Positions 34,867-44,830 are shown, counted from the stretch's first letter. The stretch is DNA of 47,093 nucleotides from Candidatus Dormiibacter inghamiae (GCA_016464825.1 JAEKNQ010000058.1:1-47093), one strand, 5' to 3'. The notes: generated by a model not told the origin, from the sequence alone. Numbers and translations are program-made.

Positions 34867-35376
34867 TCAGGAGTCGAGTGTTCCCTGCCTGATGATCGTC
34901 GCGCTCAGCGACCGGTCGATCTCGCGCAGGACGCCGGCGGCGACCGCACCGTACGCCAGGTGCGGCACGACATCGCTCACCCAGTCCTTGACCGCCCAGG
35001 TGCGCGGATCCGTCACCCCGAGCACGGTCATGGGCCCGTTGCTCCCCACCAGTGCGCCGACTGTGGCCGCAAGAGTGCTGATTAGCACGCCGGGGCGCCA
35101 TCCGACCGAGCGCCCGAGCCCCAGCACGGCACCGACGCCCACGCCGGTGGCCAGTCCGGTGAGCGGTCCCAGGCCGGCGAGCCGGTTCTGGCGCGCTTCG
35201 TCGTTGCCGGGGATGGCCACGTGGGCCTCGCTGGCGAGCTTCTTCACGGTCTCCTGCGGCGTGCTGCTCGTCGGTCGCGCCCGAATCGCCATGTCCAGGT
35301 AGGTGACCGCATTGAGCGCCGTCGTCCCTGCCGCGCCCGCGGCAGCGCCGATCAGCAGGCCGCGTCCGATGCTCAT
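34867..35376 (-). CDS. Hypothetical membrane protein
   Basis: 169 residues with three or four Gly/Ala-rich hydrophobic segments: 6-26, about 69-89 (GLGPLTGLATGVGVGAVLGLG), about 95-112 and about 136-150. A charged loop, RARPTSSTPQETVKKLASEAHVAIPGNDEARQNR, sits between the first two. Gly-zipper-like spacing suggests tight helix packing. No family name is recognised; similar unnamed proteins are common in actinobacteria. ATG start. Divergent from a small hydrophilic protein gene. Confidence 0.62.
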   Translation of the reverse strand: MSIGRGLLIGAAAGAAGTTALNAVTYLDMAIRARPTSSTPQETVKKLASEAHVAIPGNDEARQNRLAGLGPLTGLATGVGVGAVLGLGRSVGWRPGVLISTLAATVGALVGSNGPMTVLGVTDPRTWAVKDWVSDVVPHLAYGAVAAGVLREIDRSLSATIIRQGTLDS

Positions 35377-35429
35377 GTGTTCAACGGTACCGTGCCTAGC
35401 ATGGAACCGACGCCCGTTCAGAACAGCCC

Positions 35430-35684
35430 ATGCCAGAGCATCAGAGCGATCCGACCCACAACATCGGCGCGGACCCGCTCACCGCGACACCGGGCGCGGG
35501 ACGTGGCGGCAAGGAGGGCCACCCGATCCCGGAGCAGATCCAGGACACGGAGAAGACCAAGGACACCGTGCACAAATTTGAGGTCGAGAGTCAGGCTGAG
35601 CGCGGCGCCGACGCAGCCAAGTCCCCCGGCCATGTGAGCAGGCCCGAGGAGACGTCCGAGGATTCCCGCGAGGGTCACCGGTAG
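35430..35684 (+). CDS. Small hydrophilic, charged hypothetical protein
   Basis: 84 residues rich in Glu, Lys, Asp, His and Pro, with no hydrophobic core: HQSDPTHNIGADPLTATPG at the front, KEGHPIPEQIQDTEKTKDTVHKFEVESQAERGADAAK in the middle, and an acidic end. The composition is that of stress-induced, natively unfolded proteins. Lacks a clear ribosome site. Divergent from the membrane protein at 34867-35376. Composition unlike noise frames makes it plausible. Confidence 0.45.
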   Translation: MPEHQSDPTHNIGADPLTATPGAGRGGKEGHPIPEQIQDTEKTKDTVHKFEVESQAERGADAAKSPGHVSRPEETSEDSREGHR

Positions 35685-35839
35685 CCGTTCGGCCTTCCCG
35701 GCAGACCGAGCCTCGCAATGGTGCCGGATCCCGAGGTAAACCAGGATCCGAGTGAGGGGCGCTCAAGGGCGCCGGCGCGACGGCGATAGACCGCGACAGC
35801 GGCCATCCAGCCGGCGCGCCTTGCAGCTCGGGGACGAAG

Positions 35840-36345
35840 ATCGACGGCGACACTGGCGGCGGCACGAATCAGCTTCTCGACGCTCTCCCACCCCCCGTAC
35901 AAGAGCACGTGGCGCGCTCGCTCAGCCCGGTCTTCCTCGAGCACAGGAGCGTGCTCTCGAGCCGGGCCGGATGGTCGACTCGGTCGAATTCCCGCGCAAC
36001 TGCGTGGTCTCGTTGGTCACGCCGCTCCACGAGGGAGCAGTCGTGGAGGTGGCCACCATCGGGAATGAGGGGATCGTCGGGGTGCCGCAGGTGACGGCCG
36101 GTTCCTCCGTACGGGCCATCGTCTCTGTGGCGGGCTGGGCCGACCGCATGAGTGCGACGGCGTTCCGCGAGGAGGTCGAGCGCGACGACGGTCCTCTCCG
36201 CGACCTGGTGGGCGACTACCGGCAGGCCCTCTTCGGCCAGGTCGCGCAGGCGGCGGCGTGCAATCGACTCCACTCCAATGAGGAGCGCCTCAGCCGATGG
36301 CTGCTGTTCATTTTCATGCGCCTCCTTTTGGCCCTGCCGGCGCGG
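35840..36345 (+). pseudogene. Crp/Fnr-family regulator, frameshifted and lacking its DNA-binding domain
   Basis: Frame 1 gives NQLLDALPPPVQEHVARSLSPVFLEHRSVL. A single missing base near 35953 shifts it to DSVEFPRNCVVSLVTPLHEGAVVEVATIGNEGIVGVP, then FREEVERDDGPLRDLVGDYRQALFGQVAQAAACNRLHSNEERLSRWLL. This is the cNMP-binding barrel and dimer helix of a Crp/Fnr protein. After SRWLL the helix-turn-helix is replaced by an unrelated membrane sequence (the MFS fragment). Broken and truncated. Confidence 0.78.
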
Positions 36346-37219
36346 CCGGGATAGTGATCTCCCGAGCGGTTGGGCGGGACCTCTTTTCAGGGTTTGCGCT
36401 GGCGCGGTTGTACGCGCTTCTCAATGCTGGTGAACGGGCTGGCCCCGATCCTCGCCCCGGTGCTCCGAGGTCAACTGCTCAGGTTCGGTTCCTGGCGCTT
36501 GAGCTTCATCGCGTTGACCTTGCTCGGACTCGCGCTCGTCGTCGTCGGCGGCCTCGGCCTGGAGGAAACCCTTCCCTTCGACAGGCGCCGCGCTGGCGGC
36601 TTACGAGAGAGTCTGGCGGTCTTTCGCAGCCTATTGGCCGAAGCCAGTTTCGTCGGCTGGGCAGTGACCAGCGGTCTAGCCATCGGCGCCATGTTCGTCC
36701 GCATAGCTGCTTCGCCGTTCGTCCTGGAAGGTGCCTATGGAGTCTCGCTGCAGGGCTTCAGCTTGGTGTTCGCGCTCAACGCGCTGGGCATCGCGGCCGC
36801 CGGACTGGTCAGCGCCAGATTGGTCCGCCGTCTTGGTCAGCTCCGGCTGCTGATCCTGGGGCTGGCCGGTGGCCTCGCCCGCGTGCTGGGCCTGCTGCTG
36901 GGCCGTGCTCACCGGGGCCGGCCTGGCGGTCGTGGCCGCGGCGCTATTCCTTGTGGTCGCCACTGTCGGGCTCGTCCTAGCCAATGCAACTGCGCTGGCC
37001 CTGTCCAATCAGGGAAGGGTGGCCGGAAGCGCGTCGGCGCTGCTGGGACTGGTTCAATTCGCCATCGGCGCCGCGGTCGCCCCGCTGGCCGGCGCCGCCG
37101 GCGTTAGGCCGGCCCTGACGATGGCGTTGCTGATAGTGGCGCTCCGCCTGGGGTCAGTCTTGGCGCTGCTGATCGCCATCAAGCATCGCCCCTTATCTGC
37201 GCCGGAGCCAACCCAGTAG
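36325..37219 (+). pseudogene. N-terminally truncated, frameshifted Bcr/CflA-type MFS transporter
   Basis: Three frames in sequence: AGAAGIVISRAVGRDLFSGFALARLYALL (to about 36420), MLVNGLAPILAPVLRGQLLRFGSWRLSFIAL on through FVLEGAYGVSLQGFSLVFALNALGIAAAGLVSARLV (to about 36890), then GAGLAVVAAALFLVVATVGLVLANATALAL to the stop at 37219. These are helices 4 to 12 of a Bcr/CflA drug-efflux protein; the first three helices are absent. The 5' junction lies inside the broken Crp/Fnr gene, so two damaged genes have been joined by a deletion. Confidence 0.75.
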
Positions 37220-37359
37220 TGCCGGTTGGCGGACGCTCTCAGCACGTTAGGGCGCCTGGCAGCCCCATTCAGCGACCGTTTGCTAGGATGTGCCCGAATC
37301 GCTCGACCGAAGCTGCCGAGCACGTCAGAGGCGTATCGCCTGGGATGGAGGTCTGCGTC

Positions 37360-37557
37360 GTGGATCAGTTGGTCAATGAGGTAAGTCAGCGCACTGGGTT
37401 GGGCGAGGCGACTTCGCGCCAGGCAGTGCAGGTGGTGATCGGCTACCTGAAGGGCCGGTTGCCTGAGCCCTTCGGCGGCATGGTCGACCAGTTCGTCGGT
37501 GGCGGCCAGCCGGGACAGACGCCCGACCTCGGAAGCCTATTCGGCGGAGGCCACTGA
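37360..37557 (+). CDS. Small helical hypothetical protein
   Basis: 65 residues from a GTG placed by GGAGGT (37347-37352) seven bases upstream; an in-frame ATG at 37345 overlaps that ribosome site and is rejected. Sequence: VNEVSQRTGLGEATSRQAVQVVIGYLKGRLPEPFGGMVDQFV, then a Gly-rich tail. Small proteins of this pattern (two helices around 'TGLSEDQARKAV...FLKxKLP') are widespread and uncharacterised, related in look to the DUF2267/DUF937 groups. Intact, so it marks the right-hand return to undamaged genes. Confidence 0.6.
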   Translation: MDQLVNEVSQRTGLGEATSRQAVQVVIGYLKGRLPEPFGGMVDQFVGGGQPGQTPDLGSLFGGGH

Positions 37558-37624
37558 GCTCCCACGTCGTCGAAACGGCTGAGGTCAGAGGCCTGACTGC
37601 CCAGTCGGCTTTGAACCGGCTGTC

Positions 37625-39667
37625 TTAGCGAAGCCCCGCTGGCGCAGCGGCAGCCGGCTGGGCTGCCGACTCGTCGGCAGCGGCGATAGCACCGCGGAAC
37701 TGCGCGGAGTACAGCCTGAAGTAGGCGCCGCGGGCGCCCAACAGCTCGTCGTGGGTCCCGCGCTCAACTATGCGGCCGGCTTCCATCATCAGGATGAGCT
37801 CGGCGTCGCGGATGGTTGAGAGCCGGTGCGCGATGACGAAGCTGGTGCGATCCGAGCGCAGCGCCGCCATTGCCCGCTGGACCAGCACCTCGGTGCGGGT
37901 GTCGACAGAGCTCGTGGCCTCATCCAGGATCAGCAGCGACGGGTCGGCCAGGAAAGCGCGGGCGATGGTCAGCAGCTGCTTCTCGCCGGCGCTGACGTTG
38001 CTGCCCTCTTCGTCGATGACTGTGTCGTAGCCGTCGGGCAGGCTCTGCACGAAGCGGTCGACGAACGTGGCTTTCGCCGCCGCCAGGATCTCCTCCTCGC
38101 TCGCGGCGGGGTTGCCGTAGGCGATGTTGTCGTGGATGGTTCCCCCGAACAGCCAGGTGTCCTGCAGCACCATACCAATCTGGGAACGGAGGTCCACTCG
38201 CCGCATGGCGGTGATGTCGACGCCGTCCAGAGTGATCCGCCCCGCGTCCACTTCGTAGAACCGCAGGATCAGGTTGACCAAGGTGGTTTTGCCAGCGCCG
38301 GTCGGGCCTACGATCGCCACCGTGTGTCCGGGTTCCGCGACCAGCGACAGGTCCTCGATCAGTGGCTGTTCAGGGTGGTAGCGGAAGGAGACACGCTCGA
38401 ACTCGACCCGGCCCCGGCTCGCAACCGGAATCACCGGCTGGACGGGGTCAGCTTCCTGCTCGGGAGCGTCCAGCAGCTCGAAGACGCGCTCGGCTGAGGC
38501 CACTCCAGACTGGAGCAGGTTCGCCATCGAGGCGACCTGCGTAAGCGGTTGGGTGAACTGTCGCGAATACTGGATGAACGCCTGGACGTCGCCCAGACTC
38601 ATCGCTCCCGTGGCCACCCTGACGCCGCCGATGACGGCGATCGCCACGTAGTTCAGGTTGCCTATGAACATCATCGCGGGCATGATGATCCCGGAGACGA
38701 ACTGGGCGCCGAAGCTGGCCTCGAAGAGCTGATCATTGCGCTCCCTGAAGACCTGCTCGACCTCACGCCGGCGACCAAACACGGTGACCAGCTCGTGGCC
38801 TGTGAACGCCTCTTCGATGTGGGCGTTGAGCGAGCCTGTGTTGGCCCATTGAGCCACGAACAGTTTTTGCGAGCGCCTGGCGACCTGACTGGCTACCAGG
38901 ATTGACAGCGGCACAGTTACCAAGGCCACCAGGGCCAGCAGGGGTGAGACGACCACCATCATCACCAGCACGCCGATGACAGTCAGCACCGAACTCAGGA
39001 GCTGGCTGATGGTCTGCTGGAGCGACTGCGACACGTTGTCGATGTCGTTGGTGACTCGGCTGAGCAGCTCACCGCGCGGCTGCTGGTCGAAGAACTGGAG
39101 CGGAAGCCGGTTCAGCTTGTCCTCGACCTCAGCCCGCAGCCGGAAGATCGTACGCTGGACCACCCCGTTGAGCAGGTAGACCTGCATCCAGCTGAAGAGC
39201 GCCGAGCCCACGTAGAGGGCCAGCGCCCAGGCCAGCACAGTGCGCAGGGCGGAGAAGTCGATCCCCTGTCCCGGGACCACGTGCATGCGCGCCAGCATGT
39301 CGGCCACATTCCCCTTGCCCGACGCACGCGCAGCCGCTACGGCTTGGGCAGTGCTGGTTCCCGGCGGCAGCTGTTTGCCAATGACGCCGCTGAAGATGAG
39401 GTCGGTCGCCCGCCCCAGGACTTTGGGTCCAATGACCACGAGCGCTACGCTGGTCACACCCAGCCCGATGACCGCGAGCAGCTTCGGGCCTTCTGGGCGC
39501 AGGCGCCCCAGCAAGCGGCGCACCGACGGCCCAAAGCTCATAGGCTTCTCGGCCGGCAGGCCGGGTCCACCCCAGGGGCCACCGCCAAAGCCGCGGCGTA
39601 CCGGCGGTCGGGGGCGTTCGGTCATGGTCGGAATCGGCGCCGGCTTGGTCACTGCGCGATCGCTCAT
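37625..39667 (-). CDS. ABC exporter half-transporter, catalytically competent subunit
   Basis: 680 residues. A Pro/Arg/Gly-rich N-terminus (1-45) leads into a type I exporter membrane domain with six helices (about 60-390) and an ATPase domain: Walker [11 protein letters not shown]-loop in [10 protein letters not shown], signature VSAGEKQ (non-canonical SAGE), Walker [13 protein letters not shown] with catalytic Glu, and H-loop IAHRLSTI. An insertion between helices 1 and 2 (about 100-140) is longer than usual. Its ATG overlaps the stop of the partner gene by four bases. With that partner it forms a heterodimeric multidrug- or lipid-type exporter, supplying the active Glu and His. Confidence 0.93.
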   Translation of the reverse strand: MSDRAVTKPAPIPTMTERPRPPVRRGFGGGPWGGPGLPAEKPMSFGPSVRRLLGRLRPEGPKLLAVIGLGVTSVALVVIGPKVLGRATDLIFSGVIGKQLPPGTSTAQAVAAARASGKGNVADMLARMHVVPGQGIDFSALRTVLAWALALYVGSALFSWMQVYLLNGVVQRTIFRLRAEVEDKLNRLPLQFFDQQPRGELLSRVTNDIDNVSQSLQQTISQLLSSVLTVIGVLVMMVVVSPLLALVALVTVPLSILVASQVARRSQKLFVAQWANTGSLNAHIEEAFTGHELVTVFGRRREVEQVFRERNDQLFEASFGAQFVSGIIMPAMMFIGNLNYVAIAVIGGVRVATGAMSLGDVQAFIQYSRQFTQPLTQVASMANLLQSGVASAERVFELLDAPEQEADPVQPVIPVASRGRVEFERVSFRYHPEQPLIEDLSLVAEPGHTVAIVGPTGAGKTTLVNLILRFYEVDAGRITLDGVDITAMRRVDLRSQIGMVLQDTWLFGGTIHDNIAYGNPAASEEEILAAAKATFVDRFVQSLPDGYDTVIDEEGSNVSAGEKQLLTIARAFLADPSLLILDEATSSVDTRTEVLVQRAMAALRSDRTSFVIAHRLSTIRDAELILMMEAGRIVERGTHDELLGARGAYFRLYSAQFRGAIAAADESAAQPAAAAPAGLR

Positions 39668-41397
39668 GCCGCCGGCTCCGCCGCTGTCTGCGACTGGACG
39701 ATCTCGCGATATGTCGGGCAGCCTTCCAGCAGGTCATCGTGGCTGCCCAGCCCGACGATTCTCCCGCCGTCCAGAACAATGATCTGGTCGGCATCAGCGA
39801 TGGTCGACACGCGCTGGCCGACGATGACCACTGTGGCATTCGCCGTTTGGGGGCGCAGCGCGGCCCGAAGCCGGCCGTCGGTGGCGAGATCCAGCGCAGA
39901 GAACGAGTCGTCGAAGAGGTAGATCTCGGGCTTCCGCACCAGCGCCCGCGCGATCGACAGCCGCTGACGCTGGCCACCAGAAACGTTGGTGCCGCCCTGG
40001 GTAATGGCTGCCTCCAGGCCACCTGGCATGGCCTCGACAAAGTCGCGGGCCTGAGCGATCTGGAGGGCCTCCCAGAGCTCGTCGTCGCTCGCCTGCGGGT
40101 TGCCATAACGAAGGTTGCTGGCCACTGTGCCGGTGAAGAGATAGGGCCTCTGAGGCACCAACCCGATCCGGCTCCAGAGGAGGGCGGGATCGAGCTCTCG
40201 GACTTCCACACCGTCGATCCACACTGTGCCCGCCGTGGCGTCGAACAGCCGCGCCACCAGGGAGACCAACGTCGTCTTGCCTGCCCCTGTGCTGCCGATG
40301 ATGGCGGTGGTCTGCCCGGCCGTCGCTCGAAAGGAGATGTCTTTCAGCACAGGCGCTGTCGCCCCGGGGTATCTGAACTCGACGTGCCGCAGCTCCAGCT
40401 CGGCCCGGGTGTGAACCTGCCGTACGGGCCGGCGCGGCGGCACGACGGTGGACTCGGTCCTGAGCACCTCACCTATGCGCTCAGCGCAGACTGAGGCGCG
40501 CGGGATCATGATCGCCATGAAGGTCGCCATCATCACCGACATCAGGATCAGCGTCAGATAGGTAAGGAAGGCTGTGAGCGCGCCGATCTGCATCAGACCG
40601 CTCTCCACCCGGCCGGCGCCAAACCAGAGCACGGCGACGCTGGAGGCGTTGAGGATGAGCATCACTGTGGGGAAGATGAGGGCCATCAGCCGCCCGGCGC
40701 TGAGAGCGGTTCTGGTCAGCGCCGCATTGGCTTCCGCGAACCGCCGAGCCTCGTCCTGCTCGCGGACGAACGCTCGCACTACCCGAATGCCCGAGAGTTG
40801 CTCGCGGAGAACCCTGTTGATATCGTCGATCCGGGCCTGCATGGCGCGGAACTGCGGCACCATCCGAGACACGATCAACCCGATCGACGCAATCAGGACG
40901 GGGATGCTGACCAGCATCAGCCAGGACAGTCCGGCGTCCTGGCGCAGCGCCATGATGATGCCGCCGACGCACATGATCGGAGCGGCGACCAGCATCGTGC
41001 AGGAGAGCACCACCAGCATCTGCACCTGCTGCACGTCGTTGGTGTTGCGGGTGATCAGCGAGGGAGCACCGAACTGTGCCACCTCGCGCGCGGAGAAGCC
41101 GCCCACCGTGTGGAAGATGGCTGAGCGGACGTCCTTACCGAAGCGCATAGCAGCGCGAGCACCGAAGTAAACGGCGGCGATCGAGCAGACTATCTGCACG
41201 ACAGTCACCGCAAGCATCCAGGCGCCGGTCGAGAGGATGTAGCCGGTGTCGCCTTTGGCCACACCTTTGTCGATGATGTCAGCGTTGAGGCTGGGCAGGT
41301 AGAGAGAGGCGATGGTGCCGAGCAGCTGCAGCGCGACCACCGCGAGGAGCCCTGACCAGTAGGGCCGCAAGTACCGACGCAGCAGCCGGATCAGCAA
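39664..41397 (-). CDS. ABC exporter half-transporter, degenerate-site subunit
   Basis: 577 residues with six membrane helices (about 15-300) and an ATPase domain: Walker [10 protein letters not shown], canonical signature NVSGGQRQ, but Walker [13 protein letters not shown] (Asp where the catalytic Glu belongs) and [10 protein letters not shown] (Gln instead of the switch His). This split of good and degenerate sites defines heterodimeric exporters such as TM287/288, TmrAB and LmrCD. First gene of the pair. It starts with TTG at 41397, set by GGAG nearby and an in-frame stop just upstream. The substrate is unknown. Confidence 0.93.
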   Translation of the reverse strand: MLIRLLRRYLRPYWSGLLAVVALQLLGTIASLYLPSLNADIIDKGVAKGDTGYILSTGAWMLAVTVVQIVCSIAAVYFGARAAMRFGKDVRSAIFHTVGGFSAREVAQFGAPSLITRNTNDVQQVQMLVVLSCTMLVAAPIMCVGGIIMALRQDAGLSWLMLVSIPVLIASIGLIVSRMVPQFRAMQARIDDINRVLREQLSGIRVVRAFVREQDEARRFAEANAALTRTALSAGRLMALIFPTVMLILNASSVAVLWFGAGRVESGLMQIGALTAFLTYLTLILMSVMMATFMAIMIPRASVCAERIGEVLRTESTVVPPRRPVRQVHTRAELELRHVEFRYPGATAPVLKDISFRATAGQTTAIIGSTGAGKTTLVSLVARLFDATAGTVWIDGVEVRELDPALLWSRIGLVPQRPYLFTGTVASNLRYGNPQASDDELWEALQIAQARDFVEAMPGGLEAAITQGGTNVSGGQRQRLSIARALVRKPEIYLFDDSFSALDLATDGRLRAALRPQTANATVVIVGQRVSTIADADQIIVLDGGRIVGLGSHDDLLEGCPTYREIVQSQTAAEPAA

Positions 41398-41576
41398 TGT
41401 TCATCTCCGTTCAGAAAAGCCTCAACGCCGTAAGCGCGGAATCTACCCGGAGAGAATGCGGGCGAGCGTTTTCCATGCTTCGGCCCTACTGGCAGCTTGC
41501 GCGCACGACAATTCGGCCTGCTCGAAGGCGGTACCGCGTGACCCGTCAATGCATCGTCTCCTTGGCTGCTGGCCGC

Positions 41577-42134
41577 TCAAATGTCCAGCTCTTCGATGGC
41601 CGGCCGGTCAGAATGTCCGGCGAGGGAGTCGTAGAACTCCGCGGGCAGCTTCTCCCGTAGTTGCTCGAGGGTATCGGCGACCTCCAGCGTCTCTTCGGCC
41701 GGTCCCCACCACCAGCCGCCTTGCTTGCGCTCCCGCCAACGTTCGCTGAGTCGCCTGGTGCCCGAATCCCAATCCCAGGTGGTGCGCCAGGCGTCGGGGT
41801 CGGACCAGGCGGCCCAATCCGGCATCCGGGTGATGTGGAGCGCGAAATGGCCCTTGCGGGAACGGTAGACGCGGAACCGTTCCAGCCGGCGCTCTCCCGT
41901 CGGGTGGTGCCACTCCCCGAGCAGCAGACCCGAGAAGCGCTGCACCCGGCGCGAGCCCCCGGTACCCGCCCGCACCGTCACCTCCTGATAACCGGCGTGG
42001 CGTCCCTCCTCCAACTCGACGAAGCGGCGCAGCGCACGTGCGATCGCCGCCGAGAGGTTCCCATCGCAGAGCCGTTGGGCCTGTTCGTACAGCTCCAGAT
42101 CATCGTCGGACACATAGATCGTCTTATTCGGCAC
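41577..42134 (-). CDS. EXLDI-family protein
   Basis: 185 residues from a GTG at 42134, placed by AGGAGAG upstream. The N-terminus, VPNKTIYVSDDDLELYEQAQRLCDGNLSAAIARALRRFVELEEGR, looks like a ribbon-helix-helix DNA-binding fold. The middle is Trp/Arg-rich (WAAWSDPDAWRTTWDWDSGTRR, QGGWWWG). The very C-terminus is IEELDI, the ExLDI motif that names the family. Function unknown; the motif may be a recognition tag. The 180 bases between it and the ABC operon hold no gene. Probably regulates or is regulated locally, but no operator is evident. Confidence 0.78.
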   Translation of the reverse strand: MPNKTIYVSDDDLELYEQAQRLCDGNLSAAIARALRRFVELEEGRHAGYQEVTVRAGTGGSRRVQRFSGLLLGEWHHPTGERRLERFRVYRSRKGHFALHITRMPDWAAWSDPDAWRTTWDWDSGTRRLSERWRERKQGGWWWGPAEETLEVADTLEQLREKLPAEFYDSLAGHSDRPAIEELDI

Positions 42135-42281
42135 GGCATTCTCTCCTAACGGCTGCTCTAGCCACATGTACGTATACTTATAGCACATCGCGACAAGTTG
42201 TTGCACGTGACGCCCGGTGGTTGGCTGAACAATCGATCCCTTCGTGACCGCGTGCCGCGCGGGCACACACCGAGGCAAGAC

Positions 42282-43244
42282 TCAAGGACCGCCGGCGGCG
42301 TTCTTTCGAACTGGCTGCGCTCCGCCGGCTCCCGCTCTGCTTTGAAGCGCCCGCACCGCTTCGTGGCCGACGATCGCCAGCAGCACAAGTCCAGCACCCA
42401 AGGCCGAGAACAGCGTCAGGCGCTGGCCGGCCAGGAGGAAGGCGAAGAGCAGCGCCCAGGCCGGCTCGGTCGTCAGGACCAGAGCCGTTTGGATCGGCGG
42501 TAGGCGGCGCTGGACCCAGGTCTGGATCAGAAAGGCGAGGGCGCTCGCCAGCAGACCGGTTACGGCGATGGCGAACCAGACACTGGGACTGGGCCAGCGG
42601 AACTGAAAGGCGCCGCCCAAGGCGAAGGCGAACGCGCAGGTGAACAGCTGGACCAGGGTGAGCGCGGGGGCTGAGAGGTGGGGCGCCCAGCGTCCGAGCA
42701 GCACTATGTGGACCGCGAAGGCTACTGCGCAGCCCAAGACCAGCAGATCGCCCAGCCCGAGCCCCGCCAAGCCGCCGGAGAGCAGTGCTGTGCCCGCCAG
42801 CGCCAGCAGCACCGCGACGATCGTAACGGGTCGCAGAGGCACTCCAATGAAGCGCTGGAAGAGCGGGGTAAAGACCACGAAGAGCCCCGTGATGAGTCCC
42901 GCGTTACCCGGGCTGATGAACTGCAAGCCGAGTGTCTGGACCAGGTAGCCAGAGGCGAGCGCCATGCCGATGGCACCGCCGAACAACAGCTCGCGTCGGC
43001 TCGGCAGGCGTCTCACGACGGCCGCCAGTAGAGCGGCCGCCAGCGCAAAACGAAGAGCCAAAAACGGCAGGGTCGGGTAGGTGGCGATGGCGTTCTTGAC
43101 CAGCACGAACGTCCAGCCCCAAACGGCTGTGACCGCCAGGAGAGCGGGCAGGTACACAAACAGCGGTGCTCGTCCGCCACCGCTCAGCCGCACGATCACC
43201 GGTTCGTTTTGACCAAACCGCGATTCCGGCCCGCTCTGCCTCAA
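42282..43244 (-). CDS. DMT-superfamily (EamA) exporter
   Basis: 320 residues with ten hydrophobic helices in two EamA repeats: the first begins LLAVTAVWGWTFVLVKNAIATYPTLPFLALRFALAAALL, the second LVLGCAVAFAVHIVLLGRWAPHLSAPALTLVQL. EPAWALLFAFLLAGQRLTLFSALGAGLVLLAIV in helices 8-9 is the typical second-repeat ending. Exports amino acids or other metabolites, or drugs; the substrate is unknown. TTG is the first start with a GGCAGG-like site before it; a GTG 16 codons in is an alternative. It lies 15 bases behind the flavoenzyme gene and is likely cotranscribed. Confidence 0.85.
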   Translation of the reverse strand: MRQSGPESRFGQNEPVIVRLSGGGRAPLFVYLPALLAVTAVWGWTFVLVKNAIATYPTLPFLALRFALAAALLAAVVRRLPSRRELLFGGAIGMALASGYLVQTLGLQFISPGNAGLITGLFVVFTPLFQRFIGVPLRPVTIVAVLLALAGTALLSGGLAGLGLGDLLVLGCAVAFAVHIVLLGRWAPHLSAPALTLVQLFTCAFAFALGGAFQFRWPSPSVWFAIAVTGLLASALAFLIQTWVQRRLPPIQTALVLTTEPAWALLFAFLLAGQRLTLFSALGAGLVLLAIVGHEAVRALQSRAGAGGAQPVRKNAAGGP

Positions 43245-43259
43245 CGCCTGCCAAACAAG

Positions 43260-44624
43260 CTACTGGCGGGCCAGACGGTCGAATTCGCCCTGCACCTGGC
43301 GGGAGAAGGTGGGGAAGGCCATGATGCTGTCGGCGAGAACATCCAGGGGGACGTCAGCGCGGATGGCGAGGACCATCTCCGAAAGGATCTCACCGGCCCG
43401 GGGGCTGACAACTGAGGCGCCCACCAGACGGCGCTTCTGGGCATCGGCCACAAGCTTGATCAATCCGCCCGACTCGAAGCCGTGGATGTAGCCGCGGGCT
43501 GTGTTGCCGGCATCGCTGCTCACCACACCGACGCGCATCCCCTGTTCGCGGGCCTGCGCTTCGGTGATGCCTACGCTGGCGATCTCCGGATCTACGAAGG
43601 TGACGCGAGGGACTGCGCGATGATCGGCCGCGTGCTGCTCACCGCGGAGGTTGCGGCCGATCAGCGTGCCGTGGTAGTGGGCGAGATGGGTGAAGTTACC
43701 GATCCCTGTCACATCGCCGCCTGCCCAGATGCGCTCGGCGGCATTGAGCGTCGCCGGATCTACCTTGAGCCAGCCGCGGTCAGTCTTCTCGAGTCCACTG
43801 GCCGCCAAGTCGACCTCGTCCAGATTGGCCTTGCGCCCGGTTGCCACCAGCAGCCGCTCGCCGTTCACGACTTCACCGTCAGCCAGCTCCAGGCGGACGC
43901 CAGTACCTTCGGCGCTGACCCGCTTCGCCTTGGCGCCTACTTTTACGGTTATGCCGTCAGCCTCAAGGTGCCGCCGCAGGAGGTCAGAAACCTCAGGCTC
44001 TTCGTTGATCGCCAGCCTGGGCGCGCTCTCCACTATCGTCACCCGGCTGCCAAAGCGGCAGAATGCCTGCGCCAGCTCCGCCCCGATGGCCCCGCCCCCG
44101 AGGACGATGAGCGACCGCGGCAGCTGCTTGGCGTGGACGGCCTCCCGGTTGGTCCAGTACGCGATCTGGTCCAGGCCCTCGATGGGCGGGATGGCGGCGG
44201 ACGTGCCGGTGCCGATCACAATTCCGCGCCGCGCGGTCAGGCGGCGGCCGTCGACCTCGACCCCGTCGGGGCCGAGAACGTGCGCCTCGCCGCGGATGAG
44301 CGTCGCGTGCTCCTCGACAGCCTTGGCGGGGTTGGTGTCGTCGAGACGCCGCGCCATGACGAGCGTGCGCTCGGCGATCTTGGCGAAGTCGATGTCGAGC
44401 TCGACCCGGGAAGCGGCCAGATCTCGAGCGCGGGCGGCCTCCTTCACCAGTTCCGCCGAGCGGAGCAGCGTCTTGCTTGGCACGCAGCCCCAGTAGGGGC
44501 ACTCGCCGCCCACCAGGTCGCGCTCGATCACGGCTACCGTGAGCTCGGAACCGGCGAGCTCGGTGGCCACCGCCTCACCAACCGTGCCCGCGCCAACGGC
44601 GATCACATCGAACTCTCTTTCCAT
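43260..44624 (-). CDS. FAD-dependent pyridine nucleotide-disulfide oxidoreductase, atypical C-terminus
   Basis: 454 residues, the size of lipoamide dehydrogenase. FAD motif FDVIAVGAGTVGEAVATEL (5-23); the redox pair in GGECPYWGCVPSKTLL (Cys-x4-Cys); NAD(P) motif LIVLGGGAIGAELAQAFCRFG; the second FAD site ERIWAGGDVTGIG; and the dimer domain GYIHGFESGGLIKLVAD. The C-terminal HxxxxE base pair of true lipoamide, glutathione or mercuric reductases is absent: the region reads SIMAFPTFSRQVQ. It may therefore reduce a different substrate (quinone, mycothiol-like or metal) or act as an oxidase. Good ribosome site TAGGAG before the ATG. Confidence 0.88.
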   Translation of the reverse strand: MEREFDVIAVGAGTVGEAVATELAGSELTVAVIERDLVGGECPYWGCVPSKTLLRSAELVKEAARARDLAASRVELDIDFAKIAERTLVMARRLDDTNPAKAVEEHATLIRGEAHVLGPDGVEVDGRRLTARRGIVIGTGTSAAIPPIEGLDQIAYWTNREAVHAKQLPRSLIVLGGGAIGAELAQAFCRFGSRVTIVESAPRLAINEEPEVSDLLRRHLEADGITVKVGAKAKRVSAEGTGVRLELADGEVVNGERLLVATGRKANLDEVDLAASGLEKTDRGWLKVDPATLNAAERIWAGGDVTGIGNFTHLAHYHGTLIGRNLRGEQHAADHRAVPRVTFVDPEIASVGITEAQAREQGMRVGVVSSDAGNTARGYIHGFESGGLIKLVADAQKRRLVGASVVSPRAGEILSEMVLAIRADVPLDVLADSIMAFPTFSRQVQGEFDRLARQ

Positions 44625-44745
44625 ATCTATCTCCTAACGGCGGTGAAGGGGGGGTTCTTCCGACCGGAGTGCCGTGAAAGGTGCGAACGTAGTCCCGGCT
44701 GTAGCAGCGGCCGCCGGTCCCATAATCACTTAGTCGCGAGGCTCG

Positions 44746-44830
<85 letters not shown>

